A DNA stretch of 64,000 nucleotides from an uncultured bacterium (GTDB taxonomy: Bacteria; Planctomycetota; Phycisphaerae; Phycisphaerales; SM1A02): contig CAITDI010000051.1 of NCBI GenBank assembly GCA_903891095.1, positions 1-64,000 on the forward strand, written 5' to 3'. Made by a program: the position numbers and the translations under genes. The notes below the pieces were generated by a model. It saw nothing but the letters and a program-made list of their open reading frames with translations. It was not told the DNA's origin and made no database searches. Shown here piece by piece: positions 39,701-48,570 of this stretch (position 1 is the stretch's first letter; each line of letters begins with the position of its first letter).

Positions 39701-40491
39701 CCACGCGCGGCGCAGAGCGCCTCGAGCTTCTCCGTCGCGACGTTGCCTGACGCGCCTGGCGCGTACGGACAACCGCCGATTCCGCCCGTGGATCCGTCGA
39801 ACTTTCTGATGCCGAGCGCAAGTGCGCGCTCCGCGCATGCAATCGCGCGTCCGAACGTGTCGTGCAGGTGGATGACGAGCTCGCCCGCAGGGCGCACACG
39901 CGCGCAGGCCTCGATCACGCGCGCGATCTCATCGGGATGCGCGACGCCGATCGTGTCGCCGAGGTCGAGCTCGTCGACGCCGATCTCCGCGAGCCGCGCG
40001 CAGGTCTCGCGCACGGCGTCGGGCGCGATCGGCCCGTCGTACGGGCACGCGACCACGCAGCTCACGTAGCCGCGCACGACCGCGCCCGCTTCATGCGCGC
40101 GCGCCACGACGGGCTTGAAGCGCTCGATCGACTCGGCGATCGTCGCGTTGATGTTCTTGCGCGTGAATCCCTCGCTGGCGGCGGTAAACACCGAGACCTT
40201 GCGCACGCCGCAGGCCAGCGCGCGCTCGAGGCCCTTCTCGTTGGGAACGAGCGCGGAGTACACGACGCCGTCCGCGCGCGGGATGCGCGCGAGCACTTCC
40301 TCGGCATCGGCGAGCTGCGGAACCCACTTCGGGCTCACGAAGCTCGTGACCTCGATCTCGCGGAAACCCGCGGAAACCAGCAGTTCCACGAAGCGCACCT
40401 TGTCGTCGACCGACACGATGCGCTTCTCGTTCTGCAGGCCGTCGCGCGGACCGACCTCGATCAGCTCGACATGCTCGCGCGCGGCGCTCAC
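39613..40491 (-). CDS. Hydroxymethylglutaryl-CoA lyase family protein
   Basis: 292 residues from a GTG that overlaps the previous stop (GTGA). ELIEVGPRDGLQNEKRIVS is the N-terminal signature with the metal-binding Asp and catalytic Arg, ELVIHLHDTFGRAIA supplies metal-binding His residues, and DGSTGGIGGCPYAPGASGNVATE is the lyase signature with the active-site Cys. The enzyme splits HMG-CoA to acetoacetate and acetyl-CoA in leucine breakdown. It is the last gene of a three-gene operon with a small membrane protein and a YgfZ-like protein. Other leucine genes are not in view. Confidence 0.92.
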   Translation of the reverse strand: MSAAREHVELIEVGPRDGLQNEKRIVSVDDKVRFVELLVSAGFREIEVTSFVSPKWVPQLADAEEVLARIPRADGVVYSALVPNEKGLERALACGVRKVSVFTAASEGFTRKNINATIAESIERFKPVVARAHEAGAVVRGYVSCVVACPYDGPIAPDAVRETCARLAEIGVDELDLGDTIGVAHPDEIARVIEACARVRPAGELVIHLHDTFGRAIACAERALALGIRKFDGSTGGIGGCPYAPGASGNVATEKLEALCAARGYETRIDRAALTGAARFISSVLAAPAAEA

Positions 40492-40688
40492 TTCTTCGCC
40501 TCGCGCTCGCGGCGTTCGGCCTCTTCCTGCGCGTCGTGCTCGCGCGACGCGCGGCGGAACAGCCACAGCGCAAACGCAAACACCGCGACGGTGATGATCG
40601 CGCCGCCGACGAACAGCACCATCTCGGTGCCCTTGAATTCGAACACGCCGCCTTCGAGGCTCCCGTCGACGGATGCCAGGATGTTCAC
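40488..40688 (-). CDS. Small single-pass membrane protein
   Basis: 66 residues from a GTG with a strong GGAGGAGG ribosome site. One membrane helix (residues 24-45, VLFVGGAIITVAVFAFALWLF) is followed by a highly charged helix (RRASREHDAQEEAERREREAKK). GTG and stop both overlap neighbours by four bases (GTGA), so translation is chained through ygfZ, this gene and the lyase gene. No named family; a small anchor or assembly factor is possible. Confidence 0.75.
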   Translation of the reverse strand: MNILASVDGSLEGGVFEFKGTEMVLFVGGAIITVAVFAFALWLFRRASREHDAQEEAERREREAKK

Positions 40689-41887
40689 GAGCCCTCCTCC
40701 GCGAGTTCGAGGAACGCGAGCTGCGTGACGACAGCCGCGACTTGAGCGCCTTCGGCGTTCACAAGCACGCGCGTGCCGACTTCGTATGCGCTCGACGCGA
40801 CCATCGCGAAAGCGACAGGCACCGCGCCGAGCATCGGCGCGAGACCGCTCGAGGTGACGATGCCGACGGGATCGCCGATCGAGCCGCCTTCGACGAAGGC
40901 AAACACCTGCGCGTCGGCGACGGGCAGCAACTCGCCCTCGATGCGGAGGCCGACGAGCTTCTGCTTGGGCTTGCCGAGGTTGTGCATGCGGGCGACGACT
41001 TCCTGCCCGGGATAGCAGCCCTTGGTAAAGCTCACGCGCGAGGCGAGAAGCCCCGACTCGTGCGGAAGGTTGTTCGGTCCGAAATCGATGCGGAAATACG
41101 GCGTTCCCGCCTCGATGCGCGCGGTGTTGGTCGCGAACCAGCCTGCAGGTCGCGCGCCAAAGGTGACGAACGAGCGCCACACGCTGGCCGCTTGCGCGAT
41201 CGGCACGCTGAGCGCGAATCCCGGCACGCCGAACTCGTCGACGCGCCAGATCTCCGCGCGCGCGTCACCGAGCTGCGCGCTCCACGCTGCGACTCCGCCG
41301 GCTGCCGCAAGACCAAGCGCCTTGAGCGCGGACTCCGCCTTCGGTCCATGCACCGCGATGCGCGCATGCGTCGCCGCGCGCGCCTCGAACTGGACATCCT
41401 CGGAGAACACGAGCTTCTCGAGCGCCTCACGCACCGCCGCGACATCGTGCGCGAGCGTGTCGAGCACCAGCATGTCGGGCAGCCGAGCGACCACGAGATC
41501 CGCGTCGATGCGCCCCTTGCGGTTGGTGAGGAACGCGTGTGCGACGGCGCCGTCGGCGAGCTTCTTGATCTCCTGCGTGACCAGCCGGTTCACGAAGTCC
41601 ACGCGGTCCGCGCCGCGCACGACGATCGTGCCGCGCTGCGGGCAATCGACCAGCGCGACGCCACCGCGGATCGCGGCGTATTCCAGCTCGACTTCGGCAA
41701 ACGCCGCGACGACCTCGCAGCTCGGGGCCCCCGCTGCATCCGCAGGTCCGAACGGCAGATACTCGATCTCGAGGGTTGCGCGCGTCGCGACCGCACCGCG
41801 CGCCTCACGCGCGCGCTCGGCTCGGCGCGCGGCATCCTGCGCGGCAAACGCGCGGTGCTCATCGCGAAGTGGCGTGTCGAACAGCAT
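40685..41887 (-). CDS. ygfZ: YgfZ/GcvT-like folate-binding protein
   Basis: 400 residues, longer than the usual 320-330. The diagnostic motif is FTKGCYPGQEVVARMH near residue 290 (KGCxxGQE), together with VNRLVTQEIKKLADGAVAHAFLTNRKGRI in the first half and PHESGLLASRVSF. YgfZ binds tetrahydrofolate and helps maintain or repair iron-sulfur enzymes such as MiaB, whose gene lies 3.6 kb away. The N-terminal 65 residues form an extra segment. The start ATG at 41887 follows a -10-like hexamer directly and has no ribosome site. Confidence 0.9.
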   Translation of the reverse strand: MLFDTPLRDEHRAFAAQDAARRAERAREARGAVATRATLEIEYLPFGPADAAGAPSCEVVAAFAEVELEYAAIRGGVALVDCPQRGTIVVRGADRVDFVNRLVTQEIKKLADGAVAHAFLTNRKGRIDADLVVARLPDMLVLDTLAHDVAAVREALEKLVFSEDVQFEARAATHARIAVHGPKAESALKALGLAAAGGVAAWSAQLGDARAEIWRVDEFGVPGFALSVPIAQAASVWRSFVTFGARPAGWFATNTARIEAGTPYFRIDFGPNNLPHESGLLASRVSFTKGCYPGQEVVARMHNLGKPKQKLVGLRIEGELLPVADAQVFAFVEGGSIGDPVGIVTSSGLAPMLGAVPVAFAMVASSAYEVGTRVLVNAEGAQVAAVVTQLAFLELAEEGS

Positions 41888-41896
41888 GGGCGCGAT

Positions 41897-41906
41897 CCTA
41901 TACCAT
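41897..41906. promoter_or_regulatory. Overlapping divergent -10 elements (ygfZ / M42 peptidase)
   Basis: CCTATACCAT: on the minus strand TATAGG ends 9 bases before the ygfZ ATG; on the plus strand TATACC (41899-41904) or TACCAT serves the peptidase gene, which has AAGGA at 41930-41934. Confidence 0.4.
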
Positions 41907-41945
41907 CGCCCGCCCCTGTAACGGGCCCCAAAGGAACCAACGACC

Positions 41946-42995
41946 ATGGACATCGATCTCTTCCGCCGTCTCTGCGAAACCCCTGGCATCCCCGGCCGCG
42001 AGGAGCGCGTGCGCGCGCTGATCACCAAGGAAACGAAGGGCCTCTTCGATTCCTGCGAGACCGACGCGATGGGCTCGTACGTGTGCATCCGCAAGCCGAC
42101 GCGCAAGGCGAAGGGCAAGACCGTCCGCGTCATGCTCGCCGCGCACATGGACGAGATCGGCTTCTTCGTGCGCCACGTCGACGAGAACGGCATGATCTGG
42201 GTCAATCCCGCAGGTGGCTTCGACACGCGCAACCTCTTCGCGACGCGCGTGCTGGTCTGCACGCCGAATGGCGATTTCAAGGGCGTCATGAACCCGGGCG
42301 GCAAGCCGATCCACATCTCGAGCGAGGCCGAGCGCACCAAGGTGCCCGGCGTCGAGGAGTTCTTCATCGACCTCGGACGCGACGCGAAGGATGTGCAGAA
42401 GAACGTCGAAGTCGGCGACTTTGTCGTGCTCGACACGCCGTTCCTCGAGACGCCGAAGAAGCTCGTGTCGAAGGCAGTCGACAACCGCCTCGCGTGCTTT
42501 GTCGCGATCGAGGCGTGCCGCATGCTCGCCAAGCGCAAGGGCGGACACGCGTGCGAGATCGTGTGCGCGTTCACCACGCAGGAGGAAGTCGGCCTGCGAG
42601 GCGCGCAGACCGCGGCATACGCGGCGAAGGCGGACATCGGCGTCGGCCTCGACGTGACGCTTGCGTGCGACACGCCTGGCGTGCCCGACACGCAGCGCGT
42701 GACCAAGCAGGGTCTCGGCGCGGGCATCCTGATCCAGGACAGCTCGATGATCTCCGACTACAAGCTCGTCGAGGACGTCGTCAACGTCGCGAAAAAGCAC
42801 AAGATCGCGTACCAGAAGTCGATTCTCCCGCGCGGCGGCCAGGATGGCGCGGCGATCCAGCGCGCAGGCGTCGGCGCGCGCTGCGTGGCGATCGTCACCG
42901 GCACGCGCTACATCCACACGACGACCGAGATGGTCGACAAGGGCGACCTCGAGGCGACGATCGAATTGCTCGGAACGTGGCTGGCCGAGATCTGA
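41946..42995 (+). CDS. M42 family metallo-aminopeptidase
   Basis: 349 residues. The metal ligands and motifs of the family are visible: LAAHMDEIGFFVR near residue 63 (His and Asp), SKAVDNRLACFVAIEA (Asp bridging two metals), TTQEEVGLRGAQTAAY (catalytic Glu pair) and GVGLDVTLACDTPG. These enzymes form large hollow shells that trim peptides from the N-terminus. The start ATG has AAGGA 11 bases upstream. It is divergent from the ygfZ operon and convergent with murG. Confidence 0.92.
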   Translation: MDIDLFRRLCETPGIPGREERVRALITKETKGLFDSCETDAMGSYVCIRKPTRKAKGKTVRVMLAAHMDEIGFFVRHVDENGMIWVNPAGGFDTRNLFATRVLVCTPNGDFKGVMNPGGKPIHISSEAERTKVPGVEEFFIDLGRDAKDVQKNVEVGDFVVLDTPFLETPKKLVSKAVDNRLACFVAIEACRMLAKRKGGHACEIVCAFTTQEEVGLRGAQTAAYAAKADIGVGLDVTLACDTPGVPDTQRVTKQGLGAGILIQDSSMISDYKLVEDVVNVAKKHKIAYQKSILPRGGQDGAAIQRAGVGARCVAIVTGTRYIHTTTEMVDKGDLEATIELLGTWLAEI

Positions 42996-43007
42996 GATCA
43001 CGCGCGT

Positions 43008-44111
43008 TCAGCGCGCGAGTTCGACCGCGAGTTTCGCGATCTCCAACGCAGCATCTTCACGCGGGCGCGCCGAAAGGCGCGCCCGCATTGCTTCGCGCTT
43101 CGCGTGATCGCCCATGAGCGACACCAACGCAGCACCGAGCGTGGCGCGATTCTTCTCAGCGTCGATCAGGTCCTCGCACAGCACCGCAGTGCCTTCGTCG
43201 TGGTACGGCTTGGCGTTCCACTTCTGGTGCTGGTCGGCGTGGTACGGGTACGGCGCGAACACCGTGGGAACCGTGTTGAGGATCGCCTCGGCCACGGAGT
43301 TCGCGCCCGCGCGCGACAGCGCGAGATCCGCGGCGCCCCACGCGAGGCCCATCTCGTGCATGAACGGCACGACGCTCGCGCGCACGCCGGCCTCGCGGTA
43401 CGCGCGCTCGATCTGCGCGCGATCCGCGTTGCCGACGAGGTGCAGCACCTGCCACCCGCCAAACACGGGGCGATCGGTGCGTAGCAGCGTCTGCATGAGA
43501 TCGTTGAGACTCGCGGCGCCTTGCGACGCGCCGGTCACGAACAGCGTGTGGAATCCGCGCTCGAGCCCGAGCTTGGCGCGGCATTCCTCGCGCGACATCG
43601 TGGAGAGCGCGATGCGGCGCACGGGCATGCCGACGATCTTCTCGGCGAATTGCGGCATTTCCGGCGTCGCGCAGGCGGTGAGCACGCGCGAGGCGCGCTT
43701 GGCGACCCAGCGGTTCGCCTTGCCAGGTGTCGCGTCGAGATTCACGAGCAGGATCGGGATGTCCATCGCACGCGCAGCCGCGACGACGGGACCCGTCACG
43801 TAGCCGCCGAGCGCGATCACCACGCGCGCGTTGCGCTTGAGCAGCAGTTCGCGCGCGGCCGCGCGGCCCGCGAGAAACGACCGCGCGAAGCTCAGCAGTT
43901 TCGCGGGCTTGAGCGAGAGGCCTTCGGCCTGGATGGGCGTGAAGTCCGCGCCCACGTTCGTGAGCATGTTCGCGTCGACCGGCCGGCTCGAGCACGCGAA
44001 GACGCGACCGAGTTCCGGCGCGACCTCGGCGATGCGCTCGGCGATCGCGATGCCTGGAGAGATGTGACCGCCGGTTCCGCCTCCGGCAAGGACGATGCTT
44101 CCCGAGCTCAT
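43008..44111 (-). CDS. murG: Undecaprenyl-PP-MurNAc-pentapeptide GlcNAc transferase
   Basis: 367 residues. IVLAGGGTGGHISPGIAIAERI is the first glycine-rich loop, ARVVIALGGYVTGPVVAAARA and GASQGAASLNDLM the later loops, and LALSRAGANSVAEAILNTVPTVFAPYPYHADQHQKWNAKPY the UDP-GlcNAc site. It completes lipid II at the inner face of the membrane. The ATG overlaps the ftsW stop by four bases (ATGA), so the two are translated together as in classic wall clusters, but murC, ddl and ftsQ are missing here. Confidence 0.95.
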   Translation of the reverse strand: MSSGSIVLAGGGTGGHISPGIAIAERIAEVAPELGRVFACSSRPVDANMLTNVGADFTPIQAEGLSLKPAKLLSFARSFLAGRAAARELLLKRNARVVIALGGYVTGPVVAAARAMDIPILLVNLDATPGKANRWVAKRASRVLTACATPEMPQFAEKIVGMPVRRIALSTMSREECRAKLGLERGFHTLFVTGASQGAASLNDLMQTLLRTDRPVFGGWQVLHLVGNADRAQIERAYREAGVRASVVPFMHEMGLAWGAADLALSRAGANSVAEAILNTVPTVFAPYPYHADQHQKWNAKPYHDEGTAVLCEDLIDAEKNRATLGAALVSLMGDHAKREAMRARLSARPREDAALEIAKLAVELAR

Positions 44112-45394
44112 GCCGTCGCGACGCCTTCGCGGGTTGGTTCGGTTGCGGTCGCGGCTTCGCCGTCGTCGGCGCCTTCAACGATGCCGAGTTCGCGCTCGCG
44201 ACGGAGCGCCGCGCGCTCGATCGACACGAGCAGGCCGACCGCGATGCCCGTCGTGACCCAGCCCGAGCCGCCCGACGAGATGAACGGCAGCGCGATGCCC
44301 TTGGTCGGCGCGAGGCCGGTGACGACGAGCAGGTTGATGAGCACCTGGATGCCGATCGTGAGCAGCACGCCCGTGCCGAAGATGCGCGAGAACGGCGGCA
44401 CGATCGTGTCGGCCTCGCGGTGCTTTGCCGCGCGGATGACGATCGAAAGCCCACAGAGGAGCAGCGTCGCGAAGAGCATGACGACGAACATCGCGCCCAT
44501 CACGCCGAGCTCCTCGCAGATGATCGCAAAGACGAAGTCGGTGGTGTCCTCGGGCAGGTAGCCGAACTTCTGCAGGCTGTTGCCGATGCCGCGGCCGAAG
44601 AAGCCGCCGCCCGAGATCGCCGAAAGCGACTGGATGATGTGGTAGCCGATGCCCTGCGGATCGGCCCACGGATCCATGTACGCGGTGAGGCGCTTCATGC
44701 GGTACGGCTCGAGCTTGACCGCGAGCGCGGCGCCCGCGAGGCCGATCGGGACGAGGCCCGCGACATACCACCAGCGCATGCCGCCGATCATCAAGAGCGC
44801 GGAGCAGCTGGCGAACACGAGCGCCGCGGTGCCGAGGTCTTCCTTGGCGATCACGGCGCACACGACGGAGATCACGCCCAGCGCAGGCAGGAAGCCGCGC
44901 TTGAACGACTGCAGGCGATCGCGATGACGCACGCAGAACCACGCGACGACGATCAGCATCGCCCACTTGGCGAGCTCGCTCGGCTGGAAGCCAAGCCACG
45001 GCGGACCGATCCAGCGCGCGCTGCCGTTGACCTTGCGGCCGATGCCCGGAACCTGCGTCATCAGGAGCAGCAGCACCGTGCCGCCGAGAATCCACGGAAT
45101 CGGCGAACGCGAGCCGCGCCCCGTCAGGAACCACTCGACGTTGAAGCGCGACGCGGCGAACAGCGCCCCCATCGCGACGCACGCGAGGATCGCGGGCCGG
45201 CCGAAGAACACCGTCGAGAAGTCGATCGGCTGATGGCGCGCGACAGCCGTGTCGAACGCGGCCTGCGACATCGCGCCCGATTCGACGAGCGCGTGGTCGG
45301 GCTGCACCTCGAGACCAGCTGAGTTGACCATCACGATGCCGATCACGAGGAGTGCGAGCATCGACAGGATCACGCCATGAGACATCCGGAGCAT
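44108..45394 (-). CDS. ftsW: FtsW/RodA family lipid II glycosyltransferase
   Basis: 428 residues with about ten membrane helices. Signatures are NGSARWIGPPWLGFQPSELAKWAML, FGRGIGNSLQKFGYLPEDTTDFVFAIICEELG and PTKGIALPFISSGGSGW. The family polymerises glycan strands with a partner PBP; linkage to murG points to the divisome paralogue FtsW more than to RodA. The loop between helices 1 and 2 (residues ~25-55) is longer than usual. I use the ATG at 45394 (alternative 45385); the longer frame beyond it is antisense to miaB. Confidence 0.93.
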   Translation of the reverse strand: MLRMSHGVILSMLALLVIGIVMVNSAGLEVQPDHALVESGAMSQAAFDTAVARHQPIDFSTVFFGRPAILACVAMGALFAASRFNVEWFLTGRGSRSPIPWILGGTVLLLLMTQVPGIGRKVNGSARWIGPPWLGFQPSELAKWAMLIVVAWFCVRHRDRLQSFKRGFLPALGVISVVCAVIAKEDLGTAALVFASCSALLMIGGMRWWYVAGLVPIGLAGAALAVKLEPYRMKRLTAYMDPWADPQGIGYHIIQSLSAISGGGFFGRGIGNSLQKFGYLPEDTTDFVFAIICEELGVMGAMFVVMLFATLLLCGLSIVIRAAKHREADTIVPPFSRIFGTGVLLTIGIQVLINLLVVTGLAPTKGIALPFISSGGSGWVTTGIAVGLLVSIERAALRRERELGIVEGADDGEAATATEPTREGVATA

Positions 45395-45401
45395 GGCGCG
45401 A

Positions 45402-45407
45402 TTTATC
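45402..45407 (-). promoter_or_regulatory. -10-like element of ftsW-murG (near-leaderless)
   Basis: Minus strand GATAAA ends 7 bases before the ftsW ATG at 45394. Confidence 0.35.
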
Positions 45408-45475
45408 GGCAAGCAGGCCGCGCGCGATGGAGAAGTCGGACGACCGATTTGCGCGTGACCGACGCGTCGATCCGC

Positions 45476-45481
45476 TACGCT
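45476..45481 (+). promoter_or_regulatory. -10-like element of miaB (near-leaderless)
   Basis: TACGCT ends 9 bases before the miaB ATG at 45491; no ribosome site between. Confidence 0.35.
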
Positions 45482-45490
45482 GTCGATCCG

Positions 45491-47140
45491 ATGTCCACCG
45501 GCCCATCCGTCTATCTCGAGACCTTCGGCTGCCAGATGAACGAACTCGACAGCGAGCTCGTCCGCGGGCACCTTCGGTCGCTCGGCTACCGGTTTACCGA
45601 GGACTTCACGACCGCCGACGTCGTGCTCTACAACACGTGTTCGGTGCGCGAGCAGGCTGAAAACAAGGCGTATTCGCGGCTCGGCCTGGTGGGTCTCCGC
45701 AAGAAGGCGGGCGAGCAGGTCATCCTCGGCGTCCTCGGCTGCATGGCCGAGCGCGACGGCGCGGACATGCTGCGGCGCTTCCCGCAGGTGGATTTGCTGT
45801 GCGGTCCGGGCGAACTCGACCGCCTGCCGGCGTTGATCGACAACGTGCGTCGCACCGAAGGCGCCGCCCGCGAGGAGCGCATCGCGCTCGCCGGCAACAA
45901 GAGCCGTCGCAGCACCACGCTGGCCGCGGCCGACGACCACCTCGAGTTGCTCGACCTGTCGCGCGCGTTCGATCCCGTCGAGCCAGGCTCGGACCGACGC
46001 TCGGCCTACGTGCGCATCACCCGCGGCTGCAACAAGTTCTGCACGTACTGCGTGGTTCCCAATACCCGCGGCGCAGAGGTGCACCGACCGCCCGACTCGA
46101 TCATCGACGAGTGCAAGCGCCTGGTCGACGCGGGCGTGATCGAAATCACCCTGCTCGGACAGACGGTCAACCACTACCGCTACACGCACGGACTCGCGGT
46201 CGATACCGATGGACGCGAGCAACCGCAGGTTGGACCTGGCCTTGCGGCGTTCCGCGCGCCGATCGCGGCGGGCGATCGCGTCACCACGTTCGCGCGATTG
46301 CTTGAGCGCATCCACAACGAGGTGCCCGATCTCAAGCGCCTGCGCTTCGTGACCAGCTACCCGCGCGACTTCGGTGACGACATCCTCGATGTGATGGCGG
46401 CGTGCCCGCGCATCTGCCGCTACATCCATGCGCCGGCCCAATCGGGCTCGAACCGCATCCTCAAGGCGATGAACCGCGGCTACACCCGCGAGGAGTATCT
46501 CGAGTTCATTGCACGAGTTACCGACCGACTTCCGGATTGCACGATCGCGGGCGACATCATCGTGGGCTTCCCGACCGAGACCGACGCGGAGTTCGAGGAG
46601 ACGGTTTCGCTGGTGCGCGCGGTGCCGTTCAAGAACAACTTCATCTTCAAGTACTCGCCGCGGCCGGGAACGGTCGCGATCGATCGCTTTGAGGATGATG
46701 TCCCCACCGAGGTCAAGAAGCTGCGGAACAACCTGCTGCTCGACATCCAGAGCGAAGTAAGTCGCAAGGCGCACAGTGCTTGGGTTGGACGGACGGTGGA
46801 CGTGCTGGTCGAGGAGATTCGGTCCGAGCGCGGTCAAGCGCAGCCCGAGTCGACGGGATCAAGCCTCTCGCTGGACCTCGCGCACCCGGACTCGCGCAAG
46901 ATCGAGCTGCGCTGGAACCGCCGACAGGGCGGGCAGCGCGTCGGTACGCAGGCTGTCGGCCGAACGGCTGGCGACCTCATTACTGCGATCGATCTGCCTG
47001 AGTCGCTTGCCAACGATGCTCCGTCGCTCGTTGGATCGATCGTCGCCGTCGAGATCACGGAAAGCGCGCCGCTTCTTCTGCGAGCTCGACTTCTTTCTTC
47101 GACTTCGAAAACCGCGCTGGCTGCGTCAGAATCGCGATGA
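45491..47140 (+). CDS. miaB: tRNA-2-methylthio-N6-dimethylallyladenosine synthase
   Basis: 549 residues, about 80 more than usual. The N-terminal cluster domain has Cys at FGCQMNELDSE, YNTCSVREQAENKAYSRLG and LGCMAER; the radical-SAM motif is RGCNKFCTYCVVPNTRG (Cys180, 184, 187). A C-terminal TRAM domain begins near residue 440. Two insertions account for the extra length: about 30 residues after NHYRYTHG (residues ~235-265) and about 45 within the TRAM part (GQAQPESTGSSLSL region). It adds the methylthio group to A37. It is divergent from ftsW. Confidence 0.93.
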   Translation: MSTGPSVYLETFGCQMNELDSELVRGHLRSLGYRFTEDFTTADVVLYNTCSVREQAENKAYSRLGLVGLRKKAGEQVILGVLGCMAERDGADMLRRFPQVDLLCGPGELDRLPALIDNVRRTEGAAREERIALAGNKSRRSTTLAAADDHLELLDLSRAFDPVEPGSDRRSAYVRITRGCNKFCTYCVVPNTRGAEVHRPPDSIIDECKRLVDAGVIEITLLGQTVNHYRYTHGLAVDTDGREQPQVGPGLAAFRAPIAAGDRVTTFARLLERIHNEVPDLKRLRFVTSYPRDFGDDILDVMAACPRICRYIHAPAQSGSNRILKAMNRGYTREEYLEFIARVTDRLPDCTIAGDIIVGFPTETDAEFEETVSLVRAVPFKNNFIFKYSPRPGTVAIDRFEDDVPTEVKKLRNNLLLDIQSEVSRKAHSAWVGRTVDVLVEEIRSERGQAQPESTGSSLSLDLAHPDSRKIELRWNRRQGGQRVGTQAVGRTAGDLITAIDLPESLANDAPSLVGSIVAVEITESAPLLLRARLLSSTSKTALAASESR

Positions 47141-47207
47141 GTTCCATCTGTGACGACCGAGAACGGCTTCGGGCTCAACAGTGCGTCAGAACTTCGCATC
47201 GACTTTC

Positions 47208-47235
47208 TTGACAGCCTCTGTTCCTGAACTATGTT
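47208..47235 (+). promoter_or_regulatory. Promoter of the first PAPG-tailed gene
   Basis: TTGACA (47208-47213), 16-base spacer, TATGTT (47230-47235). A leader of about 95 bases precedes the ATG at 47337. Confidence 0.6.
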
Positions 47236-47336
47236 TGGCGTGAGGGAGGGACACAGCGCAAAGGGGCGCTGAGTCTTTAAGGGAGAGTGCTGAGCCTACC
47301 TCAAGGCTCGCGCAAAAAGGAATTGGGAGACATTCA

Positions 47337-48050
47337 ATGAAGACTGGAATGATTGCGGCCCTCGCTGGCCTCACTGTTACTGGCATGGCTTCGGCCTCGT
47401 TCGTCGGTTACGTCGTCACCTCGGCGAACGTTTCGAACAGCGGTCAGAACCTGACCGTGTACACCGTCGCTGCGCGCTTCAACGGCGCGACCGACACCCT
47501 GCTCAACGCCTTCAACCTCGGCTCGACGTCCGGCGCTGGCGCGCTCAGCGGCTTCTGGCACAAGGACAACGACGAGTTCAGCAGCGGCGTGCTCACCCAG
47601 TCGGGCGGCTCCTGGAACCCAACGCTCACGGGCTCGGCTACTGCCAACCGTCCGTACGACTCGTACCTGACCATCGGTGGCCAGGCTGCTGCGACCAACA
47701 CGTCCACGGCTGACCCGTCGTGGAACACCGGCGGCAACACCTCCGCCGCTGGTTGGAACCGCCCCGACCTGCCGAACAACGGCACCCTCGGCTGGTTCAA
47801 CTCGTCGCCCCCGACCCTCCAGGGTCGCGTCGGCAACTCGCCGGGCCTCCCGACGACCGACGTCCGCGTCGCTCAGTTCGTGCTCTCGGCCAACGACTCG
47901 GTCGCTCGCACCTACCACCTCGAGGTCGGCTACAACAACGGCGTCGCGGGTTCCGCGGTGCAGTTCGGTACGGGTAGCTTCAGCCTCCCGGCTCCGGGCG
48001 CGGTTGCGGTCCTCGGTCTCGCCGGCCTCGCTGGCCGCCGTCGCCGCTGA
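47337..48050 (+). CDS. Secreted protein with PAPG-type sorting tail, paralogue 1
   Basis: 237 residues. A signal peptide (MKTGMIAALAGLTVTGMASA) is followed by a Thr/Asn/Ser-rich beta-type domain with FVGYVVTSANVSNSGQNLTVY, TDTLLNAFNL, FWHKDNDEFSSGVLTQSGGSW and RPYDSYLTIGGQ. The tail LPAPGAVAVLGLAGLAGRRRR is a proline motif, a hydrophobic helix and a terminal Arg block, the layout of PEP-CTERM sorting signals. I infer export, processing by an exosortase-like enzyme, and surface display. Two paralogues follow. Its own promoter and terminator (48081-48120) flank it. Confidence 0.85.
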   Translation: MKTGMIAALAGLTVTGMASASFVGYVVTSANVSNSGQNLTVYTVAARFNGATDTLLNAFNLGSTSGAGALSGFWHKDNDEFSSGVLTQSGGSWNPTLTGSATANRPYDSYLTIGGQAAATNTSTADPSWNTGGNTSAAGWNRPDLPNNGTLGWFNSSPPTLQGRVGNSPGLPTTDVRVAQFVLSANDSVARTYHLEVGYNNGVAGSAVQFGTGSFSLPAPGAVAVLGLAGLAGRRRR

Positions 48051-48080
48051 TCCGAAGCCAGCTTCGATTTAGCACTCTTC

Positions 48081-48120
48081 ACCCCGGTCGCGGTTCAATA
48101 CCGCGACCGGGGTTGTTTTT
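48081..48120 (+). terminator. Terminator of paralogue 1
   Basis: 13-bp stem CCCCGGTCGCGGT (48082-48094) with its complement at 48100-48112, TCAAT loop, then TTGTTTTT. Confidence 0.92.
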
Positions 48121-48570
48121 GTCCCAACCGAATACCCAACCGACTACCCAGCCACGTCCCCCATCGAATCCTTCGGCGGCCGCTTGCGGCGGCTGTTTCG
48201 CTCCCTCGCCGCACTCCTAGGGCAGCGATTCGTCGGTCTAAGCCGTTCTAGGACTGCGCCCCAGGAACAGCTGGATCGCGCGGCCAGTCGCCCTGAACAC
48301 CACCAAGTCCTTGGCCCGTCAATCTCTAGCCTGCATTGGCTTGATTCTGGGGCAGGTGCGGTAATTCAAAACTGCTCCGAAATCGCTCCGTCTGCGCAAA
48401 GTTTGGCTCGTGAGGTCTATTCCCCTGTGCTCGATGACTTCGCGCGCCTACCCAACGTGGGTTGGGTCCTCGCGAGAAGGCATCGAGAACCCGTTTGGTT
48501 TCCCGTTCGCTTCCCCCCAAAACGCCTTGGCAAGCTTCCCCGCCAAGGAATCCCCCCGTAGGAGAGACCC
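48121..48570 (+). other. Long leader region upstream of paralogue 2
   Basis: 450 bases without a recognisable gene. Hairpins: CCCAAC/GTTGGG (48451-48466) and CCTTGGC/GCCAAGG (48525-48548), the latter just before the ribosome site AGGAG (48560-48564). The region may carry an upstream promoter and a regulated leader. Confidence 0.45.

Noticed and set aside
45395-46837. Upstream extension of the ftsW frame
   Set aside because: The extra 480 residues are antisense to miaB and have no membrane protein character; the true start is at the signal-anchor ATG.
48184-48561. Possible 125-residue gene between paralogues 1 and 2
   Set aside because: No ribosome site, low-complexity translation, and it runs through the hairpins of the leader.
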